Assembly (NCBI GenBank): GCA_041725895.1
Contig: JBGRQA010000001.1
Span: 124,001 to 188,000 of the forward strand
Source of the DNA: JBGRQA01 sp041725895
GTDB lineage: Bacteria; Bacteroidota; Bacteroidia; Bacteroidales; Marinifilaceae
Reading direction: 5' to 3'
DNA length: 64,000 nt
Under the pieces are notes generated by a model. The model did no database searches. It had not been told where the DNA came from and saw only the letters and a list, made by a program, of their open reading frames with translations. Below, piece by piece: positions 42,701 through 54,400 of the stretch (its first letter is position 1; every line of letters begins with the position of its first letter). Position numbers and translations under genes: made by a program.

Positions 42701-45700
42701 ATCCAACAACAGTTATTACAGATGGTTTAGATGATATTGATGTGTGCGTTGGAGGTAAATTGACTTATTCAGTAAAAGTAAAAGCTAAGGATCCTGTTTT
42801 CGAGTGGTGGCACGGAACCGAAAAATTAAAGGAAACAACAAATTCTTTAACCATCGAGAATGTCGGGGTTGATGATGCCGGAAGATACAAGTGTATTGTT
42901 ACCGGGCGTTGCGATCATGATGAATCAACAGCGTTTGTTTCGGTACGGGAGAATGTATCCAAAACTACGGGCTTAATTGATGAAACCATTTGTGAAGGAG
43001 CGGATAAAACATTGAGGGTTGATTTTTCCGGAACTGATTTGCAATACGAATGGAAAAAGGATGGAGTAAAGAAAGGTTCTAACCAAAATACTCTGCAGAT
43101 AACGGATATTCCGTTGGGAAGTGATGGTTCCAATTATACCTGTAGAGTTTATAGCCCCTATGGATGTGGTGATGAAACCGAATCTATGATTCTTTCTGTA
43201 GATCCCAAAACCACAATTAATACCCCACCCGCTGATCAGGTTGTTTGTGAAGATGGAAAAGCCATTTTTTCGGTTGATGCATTAGGAAAAGGTCCGTTTA
43301 CCTATAAGTGGTACGAAGGAATGAATCTATTGAGCGGGGAGACTAATGATAAATTAGAGGTGACACCAGTCAGGATCACGGATGATGGCAACACTTATCG
43401 CGCTATAGTAAAGGGATCAGGGGTTTGTGAAAGTGTAACTTCCAGTTCCGCAAAGTTAAAAGTCAATAAGAATGTTCGTATTGTAAGTTCTCCTTCGAGT
43501 ATTACAGTTCCGGATGGAAAAACGGCTATTTTTTCGGTAATTGCCGAAGGTGCACCTACTCTACAGTATCAGTGGTACGAAGAAAATAAACCATTGCCCG
43601 GAGAAACCAACTCAACTTTAAATGTTACTGCTTCTGTTGTTGGCAATGATGGGTACAAATATCATTGTGTTGTAACAAGCTCTACAGGTTGCGGTATCGA
43701 AACGACTGCTCATGCTGTACTAACAGTTGATGCTACAGCCATTGTACAGGAACCGGAATCGAAAGCCGTTTGTGATGGTGACGAATGTGTTTTTGTTTGT
43801 AAGGCCGAAGGAAATGTGACTTTTCAATGGGAAAAGATGGATGGCACAATTATGCCTTCTATACAGGTAAAGGAATCAGATGGACCTCCACAGCTATGGA
43901 GGAGTGAAATGAAAATTTCTTCTGCAGAGGTTCTGCGTGATAATGGAACTCAATACAAGTGTATCGTTAAGGGACTGTTGAAACCATTATCATCCCGGGT
44001 TGTAACACTTACTGTAAATAAAAATAATTCCGTTTCCGATCCCAAAGATCAGTCGGTGTGTCCTGACGATAAAGCGGTATTTGAGGTTGTTGGAGAAGGA
44101 GATGGTATCCTGAGTTATGAATGGTTTGATAGTTCTCACAAAAAAGTAGGAGGAGACAGAATTCTTGAGTTGAAAGGGACGCCTGTAAATGCAGGGAAAA
44201 CCTACTACTGTAAGGTTTCCTCTTCTACGGGTTGTGGTACGCCCCAAACGAAGGCGGTGCACCTGCTATTGGATCAAGAGACATCAATTGAAGCTCATCT
44301 TAGTGATACTCCTGTATGTGAAGGAGGGAAAAAAATATTTAAAGTTGAAGCAAAAGGAACCCCTCCAATGAGTTACTCTTGGACTAAAAATGGTAATCCA
44401 ACAGGTTGGGGAGATGTAAATAGCCATACAGTGGATCCGCTGTCTTTGACAGATGCTGGTACCTACCTGGTGACCGTGAAAGGTAAATGTGGGATTGCTC
44501 AGAGTACGATTGATTTTCAAGTAAAAGAGTATCCTAAAATAACAGGTTCTCTTACTGATATAACACTTTGTGAGGGGAATGATTATGATTTTATCGTGGA
44601 TGCAGAAGGAAGCGATTTGGTTTACACATGGTACAAAGACGGAGGTTTGGATTCGAAGGTAACCGGAAGAAAATACTCCCTGCTTAATCTTTCGAAAGGT
44701 GCTGATGCAGTGATGTATAAATGTGAAGTTTCCAATATGTGTGACATGGTCACTACTTCCTCTCAATTGACATTAAAAACTCCTGTATCAATAATTACAG
44801 ATCTAAAGGATCCGAATGTTTGTGAAGGTGAGAATGTGGAACTACAGGTGGTTGCGGAAGGTGATGATAAAGTTTATCAATGGTATCGCGGAGATAAACC
44901 TGTGGGGAAAGATCAAGCCAAGTTTTCAATATACCCTAAAGATTTGGAGAATGGAGACCGGTACTCGGTAAAGGTTATTGGGTATTGTAATACGGAAACC
45001 AGTTCGACGGAGGTTACAGTGAATCCCAATATTCATATAATAAATAGTTTTGATGAAGATGATTATTGTGTGGGAGAGGATGTTGAATTGGCCGTATTTG
45101 CTGAGGGGACAGACTTGCATTATAGCTGGACCAAGGATGATCTTCCTGTTTTTGGAGATCAGAATCGAATTAAAATACCTTCTGTAAAATTGAAGGATGA
45201 AGGTCATTACAAATGTGTGGTGTCAGCTAAATGTGGTTCCCCCATAACTGTAGAAGCAGATATTAAAGTTCATCCAATCCTTGATATTGTTTCAGGATTT
45301 GGTGGAGTGGATATATGTGAAGGGGGAAAATTGATATTGGGAACAAAGGTTGTTGGTGATGATTTGACTTTTGAATGGGCCCGGGATGGAAAAATTCTTG
45401 GGGTGAATAATGATACTCTTGTATTGGATAATGTTTCCAAGGATCAATCCGGTGTTTATGTTATGAATGTTAACGGACATTGTGGGCATGATATAGCTTC
45501 TGCAACAGTATTGGTGAAAGAGAATACCGAATTGAATAAGCCTTTGAACAATATCGAAAAGAAATGTGAAGGAGAAGATGTTGTTTATGAAGTAACGGCC
45601 CTGGGGCATAATTTATGGTTTGAGTGGTTCTATAATGGGAAGTTGCTTCCTGAAACAACCAATCGGTTACATATTGAGGATTTGGTGGCTGATAAATCAG

Positions 45701-48174
45701 GTACCTATATGTGTAAAATACATGGGGACTGCGATGATTTGAAGTCTTCCTCCGAATTGGAGGTCCAAAAAGTTCCCCAACTGCGGAACGGTTTTAAGGA
45801 TACAAAGATTTGTGAGGATGAGGATTTGCTGTTGAATATAGATGTTGTTGATGCTAAGGTTAGTTACCGTTGGAAACACAATAAGGTCACCTTGCCTTGT
45901 AAAACGAATGAACTCAGTTTGGAACATGTCGATGAGAGTAAGGAGGGGACCTATACTGTAACTGCAGTAGGATTCTGTGGAAATGTAGTTAATACAGCTG
46001 AAGTGGATGTACGTTCAAAAGCTGATTTTATAAGCCAAACCGGTGATTTGTCTGTATGTGAAATTGAACCATCGGTAAGTTTTGAGGTGGTTGTTAAGGG
46101 AGATGATTTAGCTTATCAATGGAAAAAAGAAGGAGAGCTTTTAGCAGGAGAAACCAATTCTGTTTTGATTATCAGTCCCGTTGAAGTGGATGATGCGGGC
46201 AGTTATACTTGTGATATTTCCACTTCCTGTGGAAGTTCGATGACGAGTGTTCCTTCCAGCTTAGAAGTATTTCCCCGATCGAAGATCACTACACAACCGA
46301 AGAGTAAAGAGTTATGTGAGAATTCGGACTATGATTTGGTTACGAAGGCTTCAGGTTTAGATATTGCCTATCAATGGCGAAAGGATAAAATTGAGATTCC
46401 TGGGGCCACTAATTCTGTTTTTCATATTAAGAAGGCGAAAGCGGATGATTCCGGAGTTTATGACTGTGTGGTTACCTCTTCATGTGGCACGGAATTGTTT
46501 TCTTATGAAGCGACCATAAAGGTTGAACGAAATCCGAATTCCAGTATTTTAGGGAGGATGGAACTATGTGAAAGTGACCAAAAAGTCTTGTACCAGGCTC
46601 CGTTTGATTTGGATCTCCAATATCATTGGACTGTAGAAAATGGAAGTATTGTTACTGGGGAGGACACCCGTTTTTTTGAGGTTGACTGGAATAAGGCGGA
46701 TGAAGGGCGGTTGCACCTTACAGTGGAATCTGTAACAAGTGGATGTAACGCTCAAATTGATTCAACGGTGAATCTACTCCCTTTGCCGGATGTTCATTTG
46801 GCCAAATTTGATACAATCGGAGCATGTGCTCCCTCTTTTGAATTGTTTGGAGCCAATATTGAGGGTGGAATTTACCGGGTCGATGGAATCCCTTCCAAAT
46901 TGTTTAAAATGGATAGAGGCCCTGGAGAGTATATGATAAATTATACATATACCGATGACAATGGGTGCTCGGCAAGTTCAGAATATCGCTCCCTTGTGGT
47001 AGATCCAATGCCTACAGTTCGGGCGTACAAGAGGAATTTGAACATTGGTGTGTGTCAGGAGGTTTTCTTGAGTGCTCAGAGTACAGAGGATAGCTACAAT
47101 TGGGGACCTTCAACAAACTTGGATTTCGCCAATGTTCGGGCTCCATTATTTAGACCGGGAAAAACACAGCGCTTGAAAGTGATGGTAACTGATCGTTTTG
47201 GATGTTCCGCACACGATTATGTGAATGTAAATGTGGCACCGAATCCAGACGTGGAAACAATTAACGATACAATTATTGGAGAATGCCGGAAAATCCAATT
47301 GACAACAGAAAATAAGGGGGGCGAGCTTGAAAAAATTAATTGGAATTTTGGTGTTGATTTGGATTTTGCAGATGTATTAAGTCCTAATCTGGAGCATCCA
47401 AGGGTAGGAAGCAATTATTATACCATAAAAGTAGAAGATCCTTATGGATGTGTTGACAAAGATTCTGTGCATGTTACCGTAATGGCTTCTCCCGATCTAG
47501 GAGAAGATCGAGTGGTTTGTGAGGGAGAAGAGGTTGTTGTAAAGCTGGACCCTTTGTTAAAGAATCCTACCTGGAGTGATGGGTTCGAGGGCAATTTGAG
47601 AGTGTTACAACAAGTTGGAAATTATCAGGTTTCGGTGGAAGATTCCTGGGGGTGTTCGGATGAGCTTAAGATTCAAATTCGGCCGGAACCGATTATCCAT
47701 TTGAGGGATACTTTCCTATTTAAAGGACAATCTGTAACACTAGATCCGCAGTTGAATTATAGATATGGTCCTTATGATTATGAGTGGCAGGATGGAAGTT
47801 TTTTCCCCATATTCACTGTAAATACTGAAGGAAAATACAGCTTACTTGTCAAAGATTTTGCGGGTTGTTCATCCTCAAAAGAAATTTACGTTGAAGAGAA
47901 GGAGAACTTCATTAATGCTCCCAATGCATTTATTCCGGACGGAATAGGGGAGAATTCTCGTTTCTTTTTACAAGATGTGGATTTTGTTGATGATTTTAAC
48001 TTTTATGTGTACAATCGATGGGGAACATTGGTATTCTCCAGCAAAGAAATTGGTATCCGTGGAGGTTGGGATGGAACTTATAAAGGTGAAAAATGCCCTG
48101 GTGCGGCTTACGTTTGGGTAGCTACTTCAAATGGGAAACTACTGGGGAAAGGTATTGTTGTATTGATTCGATAA
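39721..48174 (+). CDS. Giant secreted Ig-repeat protein 2, type IX secreted
   Basis: The 2817-residue protein has a signal peptide (MINFTRKIVLTLSVLSLIGLCFA). It lacks the IgGFc-type domain of protein 1. Instead it opens with one divergent Ig-like unit (CEGSSIVLSPTGSSDKAYAYEWYE), followed by a jelly-roll-like module (about 130-303; ELITNGDFGANQSDINW to FALDDISF). Twenty-three Ig-like repeats by eye cover about 323-2270. The C-terminal 540 residues match proteins 1 and 3, ending in the type IX sorting domain (NAPNAFIPDG, YNRWGTLVF, GGWDGTYKGEKCPG). It is colinear domain by domain with protein 3, so the two arose by whole-gene duplication. It is probably exported by Sec and then by the type IX system. 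Confidence 0.96.
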   Translation: MINFTRKIVLTLSVLSLIGLCFARESVNDIGRSSLHENIIGVEEIQPFYSPLLLPAESSTIRLDINPVGPVCEGSSIVLSPTGSSDKAYAYEWYEVLEDGTEKRISEKKNRRVHNLKRTTTFILKAYYFNGELITNGDFGANQSDINWAAHGSDYDRINTAPKHRTLWSEGTYHIGPNPKNQHNHFSSVGDHTTGKGNMFMVNGSTHAGDRVWFHNGISVKANTTYAFSAWGKNLTMGNPANLDFSINGDPLGPLNLGEREHLSMNKWNEFYVLWNSGNARRANISLVNTLTQGDGNDFALDDISFSPMIEVVRSIKVKVTPRVEIDRIDVSRICLNEKVVLEAVVNKGGDGDATMSWRKDGKAINARNIIVKGNQLTIEPFLPENEGVYQFSIRNNCFQDNVQKDVYLKPAPVIEKQPVSKTACVGAPVVFSIKLNDGSRNLQWYHNGVPIPKATSSEYRFNAVIGDAGTYKCKITDDCHELESNTVNLVVNENTKLTKDLILHPICSDKDVQMEVDATGSGTLHYQWFRGTTPIAGANKKQYSFTSRMEDDGDNFYCIVSSSTRCGTAQSSIRTLHVDQNTVIDKSPMDYSACVGGNHTFKVDAKAKDIVYQWQHNDKDIPGANSAALVLNDIQLAKAGNYKCVVSGTCGSENSTAAQLTVHEKTRITNILPVLSPCEGGKVDFAITTRGTIKKYTWLHQGKDKGVNQPNISLEGLKVSDAGKIKVVVDGVCESDWKETTLNVIPTTKITDGPHDSPNTCLGGTASFLVKADGEDLNYSWSFNGVNVGNQASLNLSEVTKAQAGEYTVTVKGTCDSDTESAQLTVNDLTKITAGFNGLSACENDDVTLSVTAEGDNNTYKWYKDKILISTKAGFTLNNVTTVNAGLYKCEVVGVCGSDDLTGRLDVDKNTRITKPLDDEWRCVGNGVTFTVETEGANRSYTWTKGGVDQGNNSSIFTIPSLKEGDIGSHKVECLVKGTCGADQVSSADLTVYPTTVITDGLDDIDVCVGGKLTYSVKVKAKDPVFEWWHGTEKLKETTNSLTIENVGVDDAGRYKCIVTGRCDHDESTAFVSVRENVSKTTGLIDETICEGADKTLRVDFSGTDLQYEWKKDGVKKGSNQNTLQITDIPLGSDGSNYTCRVYSPYGCGDETESMILSVDPKTTINTPPADQVVCEDGKAIFSVDALGKGPFTYKWYEGMNLLSGETNDKLEVTPVRITDDGNTYRAIVKGSGVCESVTSSSAKLKVNKNVRIVSSPSSITVPDGKTAIFSVIAEGAPTLQYQWYEENKPLPGETNSTLNVTASVVGNDGYKYHCVVTSSTGCGIETTAHAVLTVDATAIVQEPESKAVCDGDECVFVCKAEGNVTFQWEKMDGTIMPSIQVKESDGPPQLWRSEMKISSAEVLRDNGTQYKCIVKGLLKPLSSRVVTLTVNKNNSVSDPKDQSVCPDDKAVFEVVGEGDGILSYEWFDSSHKKVGGDRILELKGTPVNAGKTYYCKVSSSTGCGTPQTKAVHLLLDQETSIEAHLSDTPVCEGGKKIFKVEAKGTPPMSYSWTKNGNPTGWGDVNSHTVDPLSLTDAGTYLVTVKGKCGIAQSTIDFQVKEYPKITGSLTDITLCEGNDYDFIVDAEGSDLVYTWYKDGGLDSKVTGRKYSLLNLSKGADAVMYKCEVSNMCDMVTTSSQLTLKTPVSIITDLKDPNVCEGENVELQVVAEGDDKVYQWYRGDKPVGKDQAKFSIYPKDLENGDRYSVKVIGYCNTETSSTEVTVNPNIHIINSFDEDDYCVGEDVELAVFAEGTDLHYSWTKDDLPVFGDQNRIKIPSVKLKDEGHYKCVVSAKCGSPITVEADIKVHPILDIVSGFGGVDICEGGKLILGTKVVGDDLTFEWARDGKILGVNNDTLVLDNVSKDQSGVYVMNVNGHCGHDIASATVLVKENTELNKPLNNIEKKCEGEDVVYEVTALGHNLWFEWFYNGKLLPETTNRLHIEDLVADKSGTYMCKIHGDCDDLKSSSELEVQKVPQLRNGFKDTKICEDEDLLLNIDVVDAKVSYRWKHNKVTLPCKTNELSLEHVDESKEGTYTVTAVGFCGNVVNTAEVDVRSKADFISQTGDLSVCEIEPSVSFEVVVKGDDLAYQWKKEGELLAGETNSVLIISPVEVDDAGSYTCDISTSCGSSMTSVPSSLEVFPRSKITTQPKSKELCENSDYDLVTKASGLDIAYQWRKDKIEIPGATNSVFHIKKAKADDSGVYDCVVTSSCGTELFSYEATIKVERNPNSSILGRMELCESDQKVLYQAPFDLDLQYHWTVENGSIVTGEDTRFFEVDWNKADEGRLHLTVESVTSGCNAQIDSTVNLLPLPDVHLAKFDTIGACAPSFELFGANIEGGIYRVDGIPSKLFKMDRGPGEYMINYTYTDDNGCSASSEYRSLVVDPMPTVRAYKRNLNIGVCQEVFLSAQSTEDSYNWGPSTNLDFANVRAPLFRPGKTQRLKVMVTDRFGCSAHDYVNVNVAPNPDVETINDTIIGECRKIQLTTENKGGELEKINWNFGVDLDFADVLSPNLEHPRVGSNYYTIKVEDPYGCVDKDSVHVTVMASPDLGEDRVVCEGEEVVVKLDPLLKNPTWSDGFEGNLRVLQQVGNYQVSVEDSWGCSDELKIQIRPEPIIHLRDTFLFKGQSVTLDPQLNYRYGPYDYEWQDGSFFPIFTVNTEGKYSLLVKDFAGCSSSKEIYVEEKENFINAPNAFIPDGIGENSRFFLQDVDFVDDFNFYVYNRWGTLVFSSKEIGIRGGWDGTYKGEKCPGAAYVWVATSNGKLLGKGIVVLIR

Positions 48175-48201
48175 AAGGTAGAATCAGGTTTTAATTTTGT
48201 G

Positions 48202-48225
48202 GGATAAACTTTTTTAAGTTTATCC
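48202..48225. repeat. Perfect 10-bp hairpin after giant gene 2
   Basis: GGATAAACTT and AAGTTTATCC pair around a TTTT loop, 28 bases after the stop. No T run follows, so a terminator is doubtful. RNA processing or end protection is possible. Confidence 0.6.
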
Positions 48226-48260
48226 ATAGTGTGTCAGGGTTGAACTTTGGCACATTTATA

Positions 48261-48306
48261 ATGTATTTTGATAGACTAAGTTGTAACTTGGTGTATCAAA
48301 ATGCAT
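48261..48306. promoter_or_regulatory. 46-base near-perfect palindrome upstream of giant gene 3
   Basis: Bases 48261-48282 pair with 48285-48306 around a GT centre, with one mismatch and two G-U pairs when read as RNA. It lies 190 bases upstream of the giant gene 3 start. It could be an operator, a leader hairpin or a recombination site. Confidence 0.6.
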
Positions 48307-48495
48307 TTCCTGTCGTATAAGCTACTATCTAACTTAATTTGGATAATAAATGTTTCTGTTGCTATTGTAATGGCAATGTTGATAGGAACATTGTGCTGGC
48401 ATATATATCTTCTCGGCTCCTGCAGGATGGATTTGTGATGGTGAATGGAGTTTATTTCTGTTGTATGATAGGAAAACCATAAAATCAGAATCCTT

Positions 48496-51400
48496 ATGTA
48501 TGATTTTACCAGGAAGTCTGTACTTTCTCTAATGGGATCATTAGTTATAGGACTCAGTTTAGCAGAACAAAAATCCGTAAATCTTAATCCAGAAAATTTT
48601 TTAACTTTCCCTGCTGGTGGCGAGGTAATATTCAAAGAATTGCCCTCATTGGCTTCCAGTGATGAAATAAATCTCGGCATTACTCCCATCGATCCTATTT
48701 GTGAAGGGGAGGATATTATTCTATCCCCCACCTCGTCAAGCGATGAAGCCTATGCATACGAGTGGTATGAAGTCTTGGAGGATGGTAGCGAGATAAAGAT
48801 TTCAAGTGAGAAAACCAGGAGAGTCAGAGATCTAAAGAAAACATCTACTTTCCGTTTAAAAGCATACTATGTAAATGGGGAATTGATTACCCAGGGTGAT
48901 TTTGGAACCAACCAAAGTGATATAAATTGGTTGGTACATGGGAGTGATTACGATCGTATTTATACTTTCCCTTCAAATCGAACCTTATGGGATGAGGGGA
49001 CTTATCATATTGGCATTAATCCCAAGCTTTACCATAGTCATTTTTCAAGTGTTGGTGATCATACTACAGGATTTGGGAATATGTTTATGGTTAATGGATC
49101 CGAAAATTTCGGAGATCGGGTTTGGTATCAAAATGGAATATCTGTAGAACCCTATAGAACTTATGTTTTCTCAGCCTGGGGCAAAAGCCTTACGGTTGGT
49201 AATCCTGCCAAATTGATATTTTCTATTAACGGGATAGAAATTGGTCCTTTAAATTTGGATTCCAATTTGAAAGAATGGAATGAATTCTATGTTCTTTGGA
49301 ATTCAGGAGGAGCAATTCAGGCCGATATTTCTCTTATTAATTCCTTAACGAATGGTTCCGGGAATGATTTTGCCCTGGATGATATCTCTTTAGCGCCTAT
49401 GATAGAAGTTGTTCGTACCATTGAGGTAAAAGTTCAACCGGTAATTGATATTGAAAAAATTGAGGTAGGTAGTGTCTGCCTGGGAAAAAGGGTGACTGTT
49501 GAGGCGATCCTTTTTAGTGGAAATGATGGAGGAGCCAGCATGCAGTGGACAAGAGATGGTGTTCCTGTTAACGAACCCAATGTTACTTTTAATGGAACGG
49601 TAATGACCATTGATCCTTTTCAGGAGTTTAACGAGGGGACATATCAGTTTTCAATGTCCAATGACTGTTATTCGGATAATATGTTGACGGATTTATTTTT
49701 AAAAGCACCCACTGTCATCGATAAACAACCAGTATCGGCCAATGTATGTGTGGGAGAGGATGTTACTTTTTCTATTGTCGTTAGTGGAGGAGCGTTGGGG
49801 TTTCAGTGGTATCATAACGGAGTGGCTATTTCGGGAGCTACAGGAAGTGAACTGAAAATAAATACAACTCTTTCAGATGCCGGGACCTATAAATGTCAAA
49901 TTGTTGATGATTGTGATGGACTGGAAAGTGAAGAGGTTACCTTGGTAGTAAATGAAAATACAACTTTGACAAAAGATTTTACACTGGATCCTATCTGTTC
50001 AGGAGGAGATATTACTATGGCGGTGGATGCTACCGGATCAGGAACATTACACTACCAGTGGTATCGTGGTACTGCCAAAATATCAGATGCAACAGATAAG
50101 CAATATAGCTTTGTTGCTAAAATGGAGGATGACGGAGTTAATTATTATTGTGTTGTAAGCAGCAGTACTTATTGTGGTACGGCAACGAGTAGTACTCGAA
50201 CTTTGAATGTGTTTCAGAGTACAATTATTAATTCTTCCCCTTCCAATGCTTCTGCATGTATAGGAAGTAGTCATACATTTACTGTTGATGCAGTTGCAGA
50301 AAATATTGCCTACCAATGGCAATTTGAGGGGGGGGATATCGAAGGTGCAACCTCTGCCTCTTTTGTGTTGAATAATATACAATTAGGTGACGCTGGAGCT
50401 TATCGATGTATTGTATCGGGGGAATGTGGACCTTTGGAAAGTGCTCCGGCAACCCTAATAGTGCACGAAACTACCAGGATAACCAATACTTTGCCAATTC
50501 AGGAGCTCTGTGTCGGTAGTGATGTAACTTATAGTGTAAGTACGGAAGGAACCATTACGAAATATACATGGAAGCACAATGGAGTGGATTTGAATAAGGA
50601 TAGTAATTCTATAACCCTGTATGATATATCCGGAACTGATACAGGAGATATCGAGGTGAGGGTTGATGGTGTGTGTGGTTCCCAAACAAAAAATACCTCT
50701 TTGACAGTTCTGCCATTGACAAAGATAATAGATGGACCGGCTAATATAGCCTCGTGTGTTGGAGGCATTGCTTCTTTTTCGGTGATCGCAGAGGGAGATC
50801 AGCTCACTTATAATTGGGATTTTTTGGGGAATAAGATTGGCGATAAGACAAGTTTGAATCTATCCGGAATAGAAACGTCTGATGCCGGGACCTATAATGT
50901 AATGATAAGTGGAACCTGTGGGAATGCATCAGCTTCAGCCAATTTAACCGTAAATGCAATTACCAGAATTACATCCGGATTTGTTGATCAAACTACGTGT
51001 GAGACAGAGAATGTAATTTTATCAGTTGCTACAGAAGGGAATAACAATACTTTTAAATGGTTTAAGGATGGTAATATAGTGGATGGTGAAACTACAGCTT
51101 CTCTTATTCTGAATAATGTACAGGCTTCCAATTCTGGCATCTACAAATGTGAAGTAACCGGGGATTGCGGTTCAGATGAAATTCAAGCCCGATTGGATGT
51201 GTATAAAAATACTGCTGTTACGACAGCTGTAGCAGATGTGGAAGAATGTGTGGGAAATAGTGCTTCCTTCTCTGTGGTAGTAGAAGGAGAAAATTTATCT
51301 TATGTTTGGACCAAAGGGGGAGTCGACCAGGGGGAAAATACATCATCTTTTAGCATTCCTACTCTGCTTGCATCAGATGTGGGTACTCAAACTATTGAGT

Positions 51401-54400
51401 GCACAGTGACCGGCACTTGTGGTTCATCTCAAGTTTCTTCAGCCGACCTTACGGTGTATCCTACAACGGATATTACAGCAGGAATAACTGATACTGAAAA
51501 ATGTGTTGGAGAGGATATAACTTTTACTGTAACAGCAGTTGCTGAAGCTCCTGCTTATGAATGGTGGCATGGTGGTACACAGCTGGCCGAGGTTACCAAT
51601 ACATTAACTTTAGCAAATGTTGGAGTTGCAGATGCCGGAAATTACAAATGTATTGTTAAGGGACGATGTGGGGAGGATGAATCTACCGCGGTTCTTACCA
51701 TTCGGGAAAATGTTGTTCAAAATATCGGTTTATCGGACTTAACACTTTGTGAAGGGGCGGATGCTACTTTGAGTGTTGATTTCTCAGGAACCGATCTGCA
51801 ATATGAATGGAAAAAGGATGGAACAGGAATTGGTACCAATCAAAACACATTTGCTTTAACCGATATTCCATTGGCAAATAATGGTTCCAACTATACTTGT
51901 AAAGTTTTTAGCCCTTACGGATGTGGGGATTTAACCGAATCGATGATTCTTGGAGTAAATCCTCAAACAAGTGTTTCTGCTCTTCTGGGGGATCAAATAG
52001 TTTGTGAGGGGGGAGCAGCAAACTTTGCGGTTGATGTTGCAGGAACCGGCCCATTTACCTATCAATGGTATCAGGGAACTAACCTTCAGGATGGAGAAAC
52101 CAATAGCAGCTTGGTTGTAACTCCTGTTACATTGGGACACGATGGAAAAACATACCACTATACTGTTACCGGAACTTGTGGAAGTGCAACGTCCAATTCA
52201 GCAAAGCTTAAGGTAAATGAGAATGTGAGTATCGTAAGTCATCCTTCCAGTATTATTGTATCTGATGGAGGGACTGCAACTTTTTTTGTGGCTGCAGAGG
52301 GTGCTCCAACCCTCGAATATCAATGGTATGAGGAGGGGGCGATAATGCCTGGTGAAACCAATTCTTCATTGTCCGTTACTGCTTCTGAAATTGCCAATGA
52401 TGGTTTTATATACTATTGTGTAGTGACAAGTACCACAGGATGTGGATCGGTAACTTCTGAAGATGCGGTGTTAACCGTTGATGTTACTGCTATTGTTCAG
52501 GAACCGGAATCGAAGGTGGTTTGTGATGGAGAAAATGTGGTGTTTACTTGTAAGGCGGAAGGAGATGTAACATTCCAATGGGAAAAAACAAATGGAACTC
52601 TCATGTCCTCCTCTGAGGTGAAGGAATCAGATGGGCCACCTCGGTTATGGAGGAGTGAAATGACTCTTTCTGCTGCATTGGCAGATAATGGTACCCAATA
52701 CAAGTGTAATGTTGAAGGTCCCCTGGGGCTTATTTCATCCAGGGTTGTGACTTTAACAGTCAACAAGAATAATTCCATTTCTGATCCTGCAAACCAAACC
52801 GTTTGTCCAAATGCCGAAGCGGTATTTGAAGTTACAGCAGAAGGAGACGGGACTTTTAGTTACGAATGGTTTGATGAGGGTAACAATTCAGTGGGGACGG
52901 ATAGAGTACTTGTACTGCAAGGGACTCTTGCTAATGCTGCAAAGACCTACTACTGCGAGGTTTCCTCCACGACCGGATGTGGTACGCCAAGATCCAATCC
53001 GGCTAGTTTGTCCCTGTATTTGAACACTTCAATAGATCAGGATATAAATGATGCACCTAAATGCGTAGGGGGTGAGAAAAACTTTGAGGTTGTTGTAACT
53101 GCTACTGAGCCGGTTTTCTCATGGACACACAATGGAAATCCTACCGGATGGGGGAATGTGAGTAGTCATACTATAGCTCCTATCGTTTTAGGGGATGCCG
53201 GCACTTATGTGGTTACTGTTGACGGGAAATGCGGAAGTGCCCAAAGTTCGGCAAATTTTCAGGTGAAGGAGTTTCCCAATATCACGCAATTCCTCACAGA
53301 TCAAACCAAATGCGAAGGGGAGGACCTGGATCTAACAGTAGATGCAACAGGAAGTGATTTGGTTTATAAATGGTATAAGGACAACGTTTTAGATTTGAGT
53401 GTAACTGGAAAGAAATTTTCTTTGACCAATATTAGCAAAGCTAATGATGCGGTGGCGTATCGTTGTGAGATTTCCAATATATGTGCCACGGAAACCACTT
53501 CTGCTCAATTGACACTAAAAACACCTGTATCGATAGTAGATGTTCTTCACGACCCGGATGCCTGTGTTGGAGAGAATGTTATCTTGGAGGTGAAAGCCGA
53601 AGGGGATGATATGGTGTATCAATGGTTCAAGGGTGGAAATCCGGTTGGTTTGAATGAGTCTACCTTTTCGCTTACTTCTGCAGTAGAATCTGATGCCGGT
53701 CAATATGCTGTTAGAATTTCAGGTTATTGTAATGAGAAAACAAGTTCGTCGGATGTTACCATAAATAAGAATATTGGGTTAGAGAGTGGATTTTCAGGTG
53801 GTGACTATTGTGAAGGGGATGATATTGTATTGGCTGTTTTCGCTGATGGAGTTGATTTGCATTATGCCTGGACGAAGGATGATCTTGCGGTTTTTGGTGA
53901 TCAGAATGAGATTGTTATATCCAGTGCCAAAGTTGAGGATTCAGGTCGTTATAAGTGTATAGTGACAGGGAAATGCGGAAATCCTGTTACTGTGGAAGAA
54001 GATGTGAATGTTCATCCAGTGACCAATATTAATGTAGCTTTTTCCCCTGATGAGAGTTGTGAAGGTGCTACCGTTACTTTGGAAAACCAAGTTGTAGGTG
54101 ATGATTTAAACTTTATTTGGACTCTAGATGGGGGTGATTTGAGTATAAATAGTCGTACACTGGTTTTAAATAATGTTCAGTCAAATCAATCTGGTTTGTA
54201 CTCGATGAGGGTGAGTGGGATTTGTGGTGATGATATTGCCTCTGCTCCCATATTAATAAAAGAGGGAACTGGATTGAAAAATAGCCTGAATGGTTCGGAA
54301 GTTCGCTGCGAAGGAGCAGAAATGATCTATAGTGTTTCTGCAACGGGACACAATGTAGAATATGAATGGTACTACGATGGAAATTTGATCCCCTCTGAAA

